Of a stretch of 60,935 bases of DNA, positions 35,966 through 44,566 are shown piece after piece (position 1 is the stretch's first letter; the number at the start of each line of letters is the position of its first letter). Below the pieces are notes generated by a model. It did not search any database and was not told the origin of the DNA. It saw nothing but the letters and a program-made list of their open reading frames with translations. Origin of the DNA: Hyphomonas sp. GTDB lineage: Bacteria; Pseudomonadota; Alphaproteobacteria; Caulobacterales; Hyphomonadaceae. A program made the position numbers and the translations under genes. Location of the stretch: assembly GCF_016125515.1 (NCBI RefSeq), contig NZ_WGLO01000017.1, positions 1-60,935 on the forward strand. The letters are read 5' to 3'.

Positions 35966-37570
35966 TCAGGATCCCGAGCCGAACAGGGCCCTTGCGGACG
36001 TATAGTCGGCCTTTCCATTGGGGCCGCGAGGCACCTGATCAACAACCCTGATCGCTTTCGGGACCTTGTATCCGGCAAGCTTCTGCCGAACGAAGGCGGT
36101 CAGTGCATCGAAGTCGGTTGGTGCCTTCTGCGAAACGATCGCCACAACCCGTTGTCCAAGCCTTGGATCTGCTTCGCCGAATACCAGTGCATCAATGATG
36201 CCAGGAAACTGTTTCAGCACTTCCTCGACTTCTTCCGGGTAGACCTTCTCCCCGGCCGTGTTGATGCAATGATTGCCGCGGCCGAGCAGCGTGATGGTTC
36301 CATCCGCCTCGAGACGCGCATGATCGCCGCTGATCATGTGCCTCACGCCGTCGACGATGCGGTAGGTCGACGCCGTGCGGTCCGGATCCTTGTAATAGCC
36401 CAGCGGCAGGGCACCAGCCTTGGCGATGACGCCGATCTTTCCGGAACCTTCCTTGACCGGTTCAAACGTCTCCGGATCGACAACAATCACGTCGACCGGC
36501 GAGAACCGCGCTGCCTCCGGCACGATGTCTTTGGTCGTGACCGAAAAGGCGATGCTGGAGGCCTCACTCGCGCCCAGGCCATCTGAAAGCACCGCCTGCG
36601 GCAGATGCTTCAGGAGGCCTTGCTTTGCTTCATGACTCCACATCATTCCGCTCGAGACGATGGCTTCAACGAACGTGAGATCATAAGCGCCGGGTGCCGC
36701 GTCGAGCGCGTCGACGATCGGGCGGGCAAACGCGTCCCCGACGATGACGACACCGGAACATCTGTGCGCTTCAATCGCGCGCAGGGCGGCGGCTGCCTCA
36801 AAGCTTTTTGCGGCGCTGCAGACGACGGCTCCGCCGCGCGACAGGACGCTGACCGCCGAGAACAGTCCCGTGCCATGCATCACTGGCGGCGCAATATAGT
36901 AGGCTGGCGGTGTCTTGCTCACGCGCAGGAGCGCTGCGAGCGCGTCCAGCGTCATGGCTGAAGGATCGTTCAGCCCGGCGCGGCGCGCCGACGCGAGCGC
37001 TTCCCACATGGACTGAGAGGGCCACATCACGCCCTTCGGCATGCCCGTGGTTCCGCCCGTGTAGAGCAGGAAGATATCGTCGCCGCTGCGGCCACCTGGC
37101 AAAGGGCCGGTGGCTTCTGCATAAAGCGTCTCGATCGCTTCTACGCCGGGGGAAGGGCCGCGGGCTGATATCTTCAGCTTTAAAGTTGAGGAGTTCGCTT
37201 TCTCGAGGGTGCCAGAAAACTCGGCGTCAAAGATCACCGCTTCAGCATCGGCGTTGCTCAGAAGGTAGCTCAGCTCTCCGGGGCCATACCGGTAGTTGAT
37301 GTTGACTGAGACGAGGCGCGCTTTGAAGCAGGCGGCAAAAGCGATCAGGTAATCAGCGCCGTTGCGCATGTAGAGCGCAACCTTTGAGCCCGGCGCGAGG
37401 CCTCGCCGCAGCAGCGCGCTCGCCAGGGCGTCCGACCTTGCCTGAAAGGTCTGCCAGTCCGTCTTGTCACCGTCGCAGATGATCGCCGGAGCCCCCGGAT
37501 CGATGGTTGCCGCGACCAGGTCGAAGACATCGCCATAGCTGATCGAGGCGGGCATGTTTGGTTCAGGCAT
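35966..37570 (-). CDS. Acyl-CoA synthetase (AMP-forming), first copy
   Basis: This 534-residue ANL-superfamily ligase has the ATP motif LLYTGGTTGMPKGVMW (about residue 170), the YGP/YKDP core near GYYKDPDRT, hinge GRGNHCINTAGEKVYPEEVE and catalytic lysine in RGPNGKADY at the C-terminus. It would activate a carboxylic acid to its CoA thioester. The ATG at 37570 follows GGAGGAG and overlaps the upstream SDR by 8 bp. It is the last gene of the phyH-hydrolase-SDR-ligase operon, which begins near the operator at 41333. The variant SVTTKDIVPEAARFSP suggests a non-fatty-acid substrate but cannot define it. Confidence 0.9.
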   Translation of the reverse strand: MPEPNMPASISYGDVFDLVAATIDPGAPAIICDGDKTDWQTFQARSDALASALLRRGLAPGSKVALYMRNGADYLIAFAACFKARLVSVNINYRYGPGELSYLLSNADAEAVIFDAEFSGTLEKANSSTLKLKISARGPSPGVEAIETLYAEATGPLPGGRSGDDIFLLYTGGTTGMPKGVMWPSQSMWEALASARRAGLNDPSAMTLDALAALLRVSKTPPAYYIAPPVMHGTGLFSAVSVLSRGGAVVCSAAKSFEAAAALRAIEAHRCSGVVIVGDAFARPIVDALDAAPGAYDLTFVEAIVSSGMMWSHEAKQGLLKHLPQAVLSDGLGASEASSIAFSVTTKDIVPEAARFSPVDVIVVDPETFEPVKEGSGKIGVIAKAGALPLGYYKDPDRTASTYRIVDGVRHMISGDHARLEADGTITLLGRGNHCINTAGEKVYPEEVEEVLKQFPGIIDALVFGEADPRLGQRVVAIVSQKAPTDFDALTAFVRQKLAGYKVPKAIRVVDQVPRGPNGKADYTSARALFGSGS

Positions 37571-38339
37571 TGGCGGCGACTCCTCCGTCCACGATGAGGG
37601 TGGCGCCCGTGACAAAAGCCGCGGCCCTGGAGGCGAGGAAAATGGCCGGGCCTGCCGCATCCTCCCAGTCACCGCTGCGCCCGAGCGGGACCATGGCGTC
37701 CGTGCGCCGGCGCTGTTCTTCAGTTTCATAGAGAAACGCTGTCATGCGGCTCGGGAACATGCCCGGGGCGACCGCGTTCACGGTAATGTGCGAGCGGGCG
37801 AGATTTGCAGCGAGATGACGTGTCAGTGCGATCAGGCCTGCTTTGCTCGCGGAATAGCTGAAATTGTCCATATGCGAATGGCGCATCGCATTGATGGAAG
37901 AGACATTGATGATCCGGGCCGGCGCTTCGGGCGAGGCGGACGCTTTCAGAAGCGGCAGGCATTTCTGCACAAGGAAGAACGGCGCTTTGAGGTTCAGGTC
38001 GAGGACCCTGTCCCATCCGGATTCCGGAAACACATCGATCGGAGCGCCCCAGGTCGCGCCGGCATTGTTGACCAGTATATCGAGTCGGCTTTCACGGCCC
38101 GCCAGTTCCTGCGTCAACTGTGAAATGCCCTCTGCTGTCGACAGGTCGGCCGGGACCGGGATACAGTGTCCGTAGGCGGATAAACCCTCGGCCGTCGCAA
38201 CAAGCTCTGCCTCCTTGCGGGCGCTGATATAGGTCTTCACGCCAGCTGCAACGAGGCCGCGGGCAATCATGGCCCCGATCCCGCGGGAGCCGCCGGTTAC
38301 CAGCGCTGTCTTGCCCTCAAGACTGAAGAGATCAGACAT
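37563..38339 (-). CDS. Short-chain dehydrogenase/reductase (SDR)
   Basis: This 258-residue SDR has the NAD(P) motif TGGSRGIG near residue 15, NNAG, catalytic Ser in INVSSIN, and YSASK. Start ATG 38339 overlaps the hydrolase stop by 8 bp (a longer frame to 38432 would lie inside the hydrolase), and its stop overlaps the ligase. Expected to oxidise an alcohol or hydroxyacyl intermediate to the ketone. Substrate not predictable. Confidence 0.9.
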   Translation of the reverse strand: MSDLFSLEGKTALVTGGSRGIGAMIARGLVAAGVKTYISARKEAELVATAEGLSAYGHCIPVPADLSTAEGISQLTQELAGRESRLDILVNNAGATWGAPIDVFPESGWDRVLDLNLKAPFFLVQKCLPLLKASASPEAPARIINVSSINAMRHSHMDNFSYSASKAGLIALTRHLAANLARSHITVNAVAPGMFPSRMTAFLYETEEQRRRTDAMVPLGRSGDWEDAAGPAIFLASRAAAFVTGATLIVDGGVAANA

Positions 38340-40230
38340 GCTCGTCCTCCAGGTAATGGAACGCGGCGGCGTGCCGGCCTTCGAACCGCGCGCGAGGCTC
38401 GAGAGCGGCGGTTTGTGGGGCACATTCATCAATCAGAGGCAGGTAGAGGCAGCTTGCCGGCTCGCCGCCGGTCAGAAGTGTCAGCGTCGGCGCGGGGGTT
38501 TCGGGCAGGACGAACAGGTTGTCTGCATCCGCGCCGGCGAGGGTCATTCTTACCCGGCTTTCCGGCTGCAGCCGCCAGGCGACCGGATAGAATTCAAGAG
38601 CGACCTCCAACACCTCGCCCGGGGTGACGTCCTTCAGATCACGAGCTGACTGGCTGTGGAACGCGCGCCCGTCATGCGGGCGCGGGCTGTCTGAGATCTG
38701 GCGGTGGAAGAAGTTCAGCCAGCCCTCGGTGATGTAATGGGCCCGGCCATCACTGAGGACTTCTTCGAGCGTCGCAATGAGCGCGCCCGAGCGGCCTGTC
38801 GTCTTCAGGTAAGCAACAAGCTCAGGACGGCCGTTGAGGCGCCCGCCGTCTCTGAATGGCTCTGTGTGGAATGCGAGGCATCGCTGCGACCGGCGGTTCA
38901 GGTCCGGGGGCGAAATCCGCTTGTCGCTGCGAAAGAAGAAGCGTGACCGGCTATGGTCGCCCAGCGTGACGCCGTAGTCGACGGCGTAGGTCAGCTCGGC
39001 CTTCCTTGCAGCCCCCGGCTCGGAAAGGTTGCCCTCGCGATCAAGGTCGAGGCGCTGCTTGCGGCTTTCGGGCAGCGGATAAGTCTCAGCGCTGAACCAG
39101 CGTTCCCGGCCAAACGTATCGACCTCAGCGAAGCAGAAAGGCGCCTCCGACATTGTCCCGTTGTCGATACCCTTCAGCCAGTAATCGAACCAGCGGTGTT
39201 GCTCGATATAGGAGACTTGCGGACCCAGATGGTTCCACGGACCCATCAGGAGCCGCTTCGGAACCGTCAGTGCCCTGTAGAAATCGAGTATGTGCCCGTT
39301 GAAACTGATATCCCACCAGCCGCTGACCAGCAGGATCGCAGTACCCGACGCATTGAGGCGCGCGGTTTCATCCAGGCTGTCACCGAGTGGCCCGAGTTCG
39401 GGCAGCGGCGGGTCAGGGGCGTCCTGGCGCACGGCCTGAAGCATCGGCTCCCGAACCATCTTCATCAGCGACAGCGGGTCCGGCGTGTCTGTCGGCAGCG
39501 ACCGAGGCCGACGCTGCAGGACAGCCTCCTCCATCAGGCGCGGCCCCTCATTGCCATCAACGGGCAGGGCAGGAGCCTGTCCCTGCTGGTTGGCAACCAT
39601 GCCCGCCCAGTCGACGGAGTAGAAGCCATGCAGGTACAGTCCTCCGTCGCAGACGGCGGAGAAGCCCTGCGAGGTAGCCATAGGGGCAATCGCGGTCAGG
39701 TGACGCGGATGATAGGCCGCCGTCGTCAGCTGGATCGTTCCCTCCCAGGAAATGCCGATCATGCCGATCCTGTCCGTCGACCAGTCCTGCGCGGCAATCC
39801 AGTCGATGATGAAGGCAATGTCAGCACTGTTGCGCCACATCAGGTTCGAGCCCTTCCCGAAGGAGGCGCCTGTGCCGCGAAGATCAATGCAGACGAGGTT
39901 GTATCCATGGTCAACCAGCCGTTTGGCGAGCAGGCTTTTCTCATAACCGGTTACGAGGTCGCCGACTTTCAGCTTCTTCCAAGCGGGCTGGTCGCCGCTG
40001 AGCGCCAGATCGGTTTCGCCAAAGAAGTAGGCCCTCCTGTATCCCGTCGCCTGAATGATCGTCGGAAGCGGGCCCTCGAGGACTTCGCCATCGAGGCATG
40101 GCCGCAGGATGTCGATGGCAATCCGGCAGCCGTCATCGACCGCAACATAGATCGACCGGCGCTCATAGCCGTTCGCAACCTCCGAGGTGTAACCCTCATA
40201 AACCCCCGGACCCGATATCCGGGCGCTCAT
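38332..40230 (-). CDS. CocE/NonD family hydrolase
   Basis: This 632-residue hydrolase is of the X-Pro dipeptidyl-peptidase/cocaine esterase family. The N-terminal catalytic domain has the nucleophile in GMIGISWEGTIQL (about residue 155), followed by the helical cap and the C-terminal jelly-roll domain (EVALEFYPVAWRLQPESRVRMTLAGADADN). No signal peptide is seen. It probably cleaves an ester or amide of the degraded compound. It overlaps phyH by 4 bp and the SDR by 8 bp, so it is tightly coupled in the operon. Confidence 0.88.
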   Translation of the reverse strand: MSARISGPGVYEGYTSEVANGYERRSIYVAVDDGCRIAIDILRPCLDGEVLEGPLPTIIQATGYRRAYFFGETDLALSGDQPAWKKLKVGDLVTGYEKSLLAKRLVDHGYNLVCIDLRGTGASFGKGSNLMWRNSADIAFIIDWIAAQDWSTDRIGMIGISWEGTIQLTTAAYHPRHLTAIAPMATSQGFSAVCDGGLYLHGFYSVDWAGMVANQQGQAPALPVDGNEGPRLMEEAVLQRRPRSLPTDTPDPLSLMKMVREPMLQAVRQDAPDPPLPELGPLGDSLDETARLNASGTAILLVSGWWDISFNGHILDFYRALTVPKRLLMGPWNHLGPQVSYIEQHRWFDYWLKGIDNGTMSEAPFCFAEVDTFGRERWFSAETYPLPESRKQRLDLDREGNLSEPGAARKAELTYAVDYGVTLGDHSRSRFFFRSDKRISPPDLNRRSQRCLAFHTEPFRDGGRLNGRPELVAYLKTTGRSGALIATLEEVLSDGRAHYITEGWLNFFHRQISDSPRPHDGRAFHSQSARDLKDVTPGEVLEVALEFYPVAWRLQPESRVRMTLAGADADNLFVLPETPAPTLTLLTGGEPASCLYLPLIDECAPQTAALEPRARFEGRHAAAFHYLEDEHV

Positions 40231-41279
40231 TGGCCGGCTTTCTTGGCGCGCGCCTTCTGCCGCGCCCGCGATACGAATGCGTCAATGTCGGCGCCGCCGA
40301 CCTCTGTGACCGACGGCCACTGGAACGTCTTGGGGGGCGGCGCGGCCGTCCTTGAAGCAAGTCCCGCAGCAACGCGCCAGGGGGCAGAGTTCCAGCGCGG
40401 AAACCTTGCCTCGACCCCTCTGATCGTGCGCTCTGTCCAGTAAGGGTTGCCGGGTCTTGGTACACCGTAGACGGACAATTGTTCGGGGCCAGCCATTTCC
40501 ATGATGTCACGCCAGATCGGCAGAACAGGATGGAAATCGCCCCGGCGCGGACCAATCCAGGGCATGTCGCTGCGCCGGTATCCCGCGCCGACCACATGCC
40601 GGAAGGCGCCTGGCTCTGTGAGGTCCGTGCCCCGGTGAAAGGTCTCGCCCGAATAGAGCAGCACCGTGCCGCGCGGGCCGACCGCGCGGCGTTCGCCCCT
40701 CGCAAGCTCTGCCTGCCCTTCGCTGCCGGGCTGGCCGGCCTCGATACCGAAGCGCCGCGCCTCTGAGTTACGGACATAGGCGAGCGCGCCGTTCCCGAGG
40801 TCCACATCGGTAAGGTAGATGAACATCAGCACGGCGCCGTGCTCCGGCCGATCCGGCGGCACGAGCAGCTGATGGGTCGGATAGTCCCGGTGAAAGGGCT
40901 GGGCGTAATTGGTCTGGCCAGCGTCCTTGCGCCACGCATAGGACGTGTAGAGGAAGACGTCCCCGGTCCCCAGCAGCGACTGTACGGCCCGGATCAGCCG
41001 CGGATGCGCGGCCAGCAGGTTGAGGTCAGGGGCGCCGAGCGATGGCAGCGGGCGGATCGCTTCGAGCTGGTCGACATGGAACTTCGCCGTCTCGGCCGTA
41101 TTGCCGGCCTCTGCTGTCGCCTTGCGCGCCGCAGGCGGCAGCATCTCGTAGATCGTCTGAAAGTCTTCGTGCGGTTTTTCGAGTTCTTCGGCGCTAAAGA
41201 AACCGGGCAGGATCAGGACGCCCTCTTCCCTCCAGGTCTGTATGTCGGCTTCGCTCAGCGGTGAGGCGTGCGTTTGCAT
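40227..41279 (-). CDS. Phytanoyl-CoA dioxygenase family protein
   Basis: This 350-residue Fe(II)/2-oxoglutarate oxygenase family protein begins MQTHASPLSEADIQTWREEGVLILPGFFSAEEL. Metal ligands are visible as H-x-D in QPFHRDYPTHQ and distal His in GETFHRGTDLTEPG, with a 2-oxoglutarate-binding Arg likely downstream (RHVVGAGYRR). It would hydroxylate a substrate. The ATG at 41279 follows GGGGAAG. First gene of the minus-strand operon ending at the acyl-CoA synthetase; the operator at 41333-41350 lies 54 bp upstream. Confidence 0.88.
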   Translation of the reverse strand: MQTHASPLSEADIQTWREEGVLILPGFFSAEELEKPHEDFQTIYEMLPPAARKATAEAGNTAETAKFHVDQLEAIRPLPSLGAPDLNLLAAHPRLIRAVQSLLGTGDVFLYTSYAWRKDAGQTNYAQPFHRDYPTHQLLVPPDRPEHGAVLMFIYLTDVDLGNGALAYVRNSEARRFGIEAGQPGSEGQAELARGERRAVGPRGTVLLYSGETFHRGTDLTEPGAFRHVVGAGYRRSDMPWIGPRRGDFHPVLPIWRDIMEMAGPEQLSVYGVPRPGNPYWTERTIRGVEARFPRWNSAPWRVAAGLASRTAAPPPKTFQWPSVTEVGGADIDAFVSRARQKARAKKAGQ

Positions 41280-41332
41280 GGCGTCTTCCCCGATCCGGCG
41301 CATTCGGCATGATGCGCTCTCCCACCGAAGAA

Positions 41333-41350
41333 ACTATACAAACGTTCAGT
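41333..41350. promoter_or_regulatory. Shared operator site 1 (phyH operon)
   Basis: On the minus strand the sequence reads ACTGAAC-GTTT-GTATAGT, a 7-4-7 dyad. Closely similar 18-bp sites lie at 43072, 49584 and 52631, each in another promoter region of the cluster. The site is upstream of the phyH-like gene. A TetR-family operator is inferred. Confidence 0.72.
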
Positions 41351-41370
41351 CTTCAAGGCCTGGTTCGAAA

Positions 41371-42012
41371 TTATCTCTCGGGCGGCGGCAGGATCGTGCC
41401 TGAGGCAAGCACGCGCACAGTGCGGGACCAGTTGTCGAACCGCGCGCGGTGCGCACTCAGATTGCCGCCGATGGACAGATCGAGCCCGATCCCCCGCACC
41501 AGATGAACGGATGTCTGGAGCGCGCTCCTGACGAAATCGGCTGAGCCCACCGGGACATCTTCAAGTGCGCTATCGATGAACGCGTCCAGAAGTGTTGAAA
41601 GCTCGTCGGCCCCCTTCCGGATCGCTTCGCCGAGTTCGGGCTCTGTGCGCGCGGCGGTGAGCACTTCAAGGCCCACCACGAAGAAGTCACCCTCAAGCGT
41701 CGACCAGAGCCAGTCCAGAAAGACATCTATTCTCTGGCCTGGCGCGGCGGTCTTCATCGCCGCGTCGAGCGAGGCCAGACTGCGCAGGCCGAGATCCACG
41801 ATCAGCGCGCCGAACAGATCCGTGCGCTGCCGGAAATGATGCAGCAGCGTGCCTTTCGAAAAGTCGCCGGTTTCACACACGGCCCAGGTTGATGCCCCGG
41901 CATATCCGCGGGCCATCAGCGTATCATGCGCTGCCTTGAGGATGCGCTCGCGCGTGGCGCGGGTTCGATCGGCCTGGGTGCGGCGTAAGGGAAGTTTTTC
42001 AGTATCCGGCAT
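41371..42012 (-). CDS. TetR family transcriptional regulator (first)
   Basis: This 213-residue TetR-type regulator has an N-terminal helix-turn-helix at about residues 17-65 (RTRATRERILKAAHDTLMARGYAGASTWAVCETGDFSKGTLLHHFRQRTDLF) and a divergent ligand-binding domain. It is 9 bp downstream of the epimerase gene and so co-transcribed from the promoter carrying site 2, which would make it autoregulated. It is one of two candidates for the protein that binds the shared operator. Confidence 0.9.
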   Translation of the reverse strand: MPDTEKLPLRRTQADRTRATRERILKAAHDTLMARGYAGASTWAVCETGDFSKGTLLHHFRQRTDLFGALIVDLGLRSLASLDAAMKTAAPGQRIDVFLDWLWSTLEGDFFVVGLEVLTAARTEPELGEAIRKGADELSTLLDAFIDSALEDVPVGSADFVRSALQTSVHLVRGIGLDLSIGGNLSAHRARFDNWSRTVRVLASGTILPPPER

Positions 42013-42021
42013 GGCGCGAGT

Positions 42022-43041
42022 TTAAGCCCGTTCGCCAGAACCGGGAATGGCCGCGGCCGGGATCGATCGCCGCATCTGTTCAAGGGCTTCAGGATAGCGG
42101 ATCTGCGGCGTCCAGCCGAGCTCGCGGCGGATCCGCGCGTTCGGGATCCGGTTATCAAAGCCAACGAGATTGACCCCCTCCATGAAGGGCAGCGCAGCAT
42201 TTTCCGGGCCTTTCAGCTCGGCCGGGCTTTCATTGGCCTTCACGAGATCGAGGACGTCCTGAAGCGGAAAGAGCGGCGGGCGCTGCCGGCCCGCGAGGGC
42301 GGCCATGTCGGTCATGAAGCGGGCCCAGGTCACGTCTTCGCCGTCGCAGACATTGTAGGTGCGTCCGATGGCGGCCGGGTGCGTGCCCGCAAGGAAAATG
42401 GCATCCGCCAGATTGTCGACATGCGTCAGTCCGGCATTGTTCGTATCCGCTTCGCCAATCAGCGCGCCGCCGGACGCCCGGATCGCCTCGATCAGCCGGT
42501 CGCCCCAGGCCCCGCCGCCGCCGAGCCCGTAGACATTTGCCGGACGTATGAGCGTCAGGGGCAGTGACAGCCTTGAGGTGACCTGCAGCGCAGCAGCTTC
42601 CTGGCCCTGCTTGGCCCGGCCATAGGCCCCCGCCCAGGGCCCGTGACCGGCCTCCTCGTCGCAGACGCGTGTCTGAATGTGTGTACCATAGACCGCGATC
42701 GAAGTCGCAACGACGAGCCGCGCACCTACGCGGCCAGCCGCCTCGCAGACATGGCGTGTGCCATCAACGAAGATGCGCCACTGGAGGTCATAGTCGCCGC
42801 CATGTCCGACGAGCCCCGCCAGATGGATCACGAGATCGCGGTCCTCGCAGGCCGCGGCCAGGCTTGTCGGCTCGAGGAGATTTCCCGAACGCGCGGCGAC
42901 CCGGCCTTCCCAGTCACGGGGCAGCGCTTCTCCGGGCAGGGCAAAGGAGGCGACATCGTCTCCATCGCTCAGGAAGCGGCTGACGACCCGGCGGCCGATA
43001 AACCCCGTTCCGCCGGTAACCAGGACGCGTCGCTGCTGCAT
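42022..43041 (-). CDS. NAD-dependent epimerase/dehydratase (extended SDR)
   Basis: This 339-residue extended SDR has the NAD motif VTGGTGFIG near residue 9, an IHLAG segment, the active-site Tyr/Lys in YGRAK and an N-terminal Rossmann fold. Similar proteins include 3-beta-hydroxysteroid dehydrogenase/isomerase-like enzymes, which would fit a terpenoid or steroid-like substrate, but this cannot be decided. Start ATG 43041 follows GGAGG; earlier in-frame starts run through the operator. It leads the operon with the TetR gene. Confidence 0.9.
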   Translation of the reverse strand: MQQRRVLVTGGTGFIGRRVVSRFLSDGDDVASFALPGEALPRDWEGRVAARSGNLLEPTSLAAACEDRDLVIHLAGLVGHGGDYDLQWRIFVDGTRHVCEAAGRVGARLVVATSIAVYGTHIQTRVCDEEAGHGPWAGAYGRAKQGQEAAALQVTSRLSLPLTLIRPANVYGLGGGGAWGDRLIEAIRASGGALIGEADTNNAGLTHVDNLADAIFLAGTHPAAIGRTYNVCDGEDVTWARFMTDMAALAGRQRPPLFPLQDVLDLVKANESPAELKGPENAALPFMEGVNLVGFDNRIPNARIRRELGWTPQIRYPEALEQMRRSIPAAAIPGSGERA

Positions 43042-43071
43042 TTTGACCTCCGTATTCATCCGCATATTGAC

Positions 43072-43089
43072 ACTGAACAAACGTACAGT
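43072..43089. promoter_or_regulatory. Shared operator site 2 (epimerase/di-iron divergent promoters)
   Basis: ACTGAAC-AAAC-GTACAGT, a 7-4-7 dyad, lies in the 102-bp gap between the epimerase gene (start 43041, minus) and the di-iron hydrolase gene (start 43144, plus). One site could control both operons. Confidence 0.75.
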
Positions 43090-43143
43090 CCATATGGACG
43101 GTAAGTGGAGTCGAGCGCCGCTTGTCAACGCGAGGAGCAGGTC

Positions 43144-43977
43144 ATGAGCATTGCTGAAGACATTCCGATCCGCCGGATGAACTTCGAGTTTCCCGACGAC
43201 ATGGATCTCGTCTTCATCGAAGACGATCCGGCTTTGTCCTACCTGTTTGTCGGGGCCTGGATGATGTTGCCCTACCTTGAACCTTTCCTGATCCGGACCG
43301 TCCAGGCGGCAATGCCCCGGATCAAGGACGAGAACCTCAAGGAAGAAGCGCTGCGCTTCTGCGCGCAGGAAGGCCAGCACTTCCGCCAGCACCAGAAAAT
43401 GAACGATGTCGTTAAACGCGTGCACCCGGCGGGCCGGCGCCTTGCAGAGCTCGAAAAGGAAGTCGAAGCCCTGTTCGACGACTGGAGCCGCAACAAGCCG
43501 CTCAAGTTCTGCCTCGCCTATGGCGAAGGCTTTGAATCGATGACCTGCGCGGCTGCCCGTGCCCAGATCGAGACGGGCATGTTCGACCATATGAAGGAAC
43601 CCATCCGTGGGCTGATGTACTGGCACATCATGGAGGAGGTCGAGCACCGCAGCGTTGCGCATGATATCTATCATGCTTGCGGCGGCGACTATTTCCACCG
43701 GATGAAACTCGCGATGTTCTTCCAGCGCCATTATCTCGGCCTGTGCGGCCGTTTCCAGGCGGCCATGATCGAGGCCGATCCTGAAACCATCGCGCGCTAC
43801 CAGACACCGGAACTCGAAGCCAAGCGTGCGGCCCGGATGAAGGCCTATAACAAGGTCTTCCTGCCAAAATTGCTGGCGACCTACATGCCCTGGTACAACC
43901 CCTCACGGGTGCCGCTGCCGGGGGGCTACGAGACGGCGAGGACGACCTACTCGAACCTCGCTCTCAGCATTCGCTGA
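43144..43977 (+). CDS. Metal-dependent hydrolase family (PF10118-like)
   Basis: This 277-residue protein resembles the predicted metal-dependent hydrolase family PF10118, which has a ferritin-like di-iron fold. Glu/His motifs are present: QEGQHFRQHQ near residue 79 and MYWHIMEEVEHRSVAHDIYHACGG near 160-180. The start at 43144 follows GGAG; an earlier in-frame start at 43105 lacks it. The family is often found with lipid, terpenoid or steroid degradation genes, but the reaction is unknown. It heads the operon that includes cupin, alcohol dehydrogenase and hydrolase genes. Confidence 0.85.
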   Translation: MSIAEDIPIRRMNFEFPDDMDLVFIEDDPALSYLFVGAWMMLPYLEPFLIRTVQAAMPRIKDENLKEEALRFCAQEGQHFRQHQKMNDVVKRVHPAGRRLAELEKEVEALFDDWSRNKPLKFCLAYGEGFESMTCAAARAQIETGMFDHMKEPIRGLMYWHIMEEVEHRSVAHDIYHACGGDYFHRMKLAMFFQRHYLGLCGRFQAAMIEADPETIARYQTPELEAKRAARMKAYNKVFLPKLLATYMPWYNPSRVPLPGGYETARTTYSNLALSIR

Positions 43978-44017
43978 ACTTCAAGACAACTTCAAAGACA
44001 GATCCCGGGAGGACAAG

Positions 44018-44566
44018 ATGGCAGACGGACAGGCTAAGGTCAGCATGGAAGAGAAATTCGCTCAGTATGCAGCGAAGGTCGCCGCGCGCGGTACGTTCCC
44101 GGTTTGGGACGCACCGACACAGCTGGTGCGCGACGAGGACCTTCCCTGGGCGGTCGCCCCGGACGGTACCGCCATCAAGCTGCTGCATGTGGATCTCAAC
44201 CAGGGGCTCTGGATCTCGATGACCCGGCTTCCCGCAGGCGCAAAAGTCATCAAGCACTTCCATACAGGGTTCGTCTATGCCGTCACCCTGCAGGGAAGCT
44301 GGTACTATCTCGAGAGCCCAGAAGAAGTCTCCGGGCCCGGCTCCTACCTCTTCGAGCCCGCCGGCTCGACCCATACGCTTGTGACGCCGCCGGACCAGAC
44401 CGGTGAGACCATCGTCTGGTTTGCGATCTACGGCGCTAACATCAATCTGGATGAGGAAGGCAAGCCGGTTTCCGTCGTTGATGCCCGCGCCGCACTCGAA
44501 ATGTACCGGGTCTATTGCGACGCCATCGGCGCAGATTGCTCCAAGCTGATCGTTCACGGTGAATGA
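44018..44566 (+). CDS. Cupin, 2,4'-dihydroxyacetophenone dioxygenase-like
   Basis: This 182-residue single-domain cupin has the metal motif HFHTGFVYAVTLQGSWYYLE and the second motif EPAGSTHTL, resembling 2,4'-dihydroxyacetophenone dioxygenase, an Fe enzyme that cleaves a C-C bond of an aromatic hydroxyketone. Related cupins of other function share this fold, so the assignment is tentative. It is 41 bp downstream of the metal-dependent hydrolase and overlaps the alcohol dehydrogenase by 4 bp (ATGA). Confidence 0.78.
   Translation: MADGQAKVSMEEKFAQYAAKVAARGTFPVWDAPTQLVRDEDLPWAVAPDGTAIKLLHVDLNQGLWISMTRLPAGAKVIKHFHTGFVYAVTLQGSWYYLESPEEVSGPGSYLFEPAGSTHTLVTPPDQTGETIVWFAIYGANINLDEEGKPVSVVDARAALEMYRVYCDAIGADCSKLIVHGE

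Noticed and set aside
42022..43731. 569-residue open frame on the minus strand covering the epimerase and beyond
   Set aside because: The N-terminal 230 residues run antisense through the di-iron hydrolase gene and the operator; ribosome site GGAGG supports a start at 43041.
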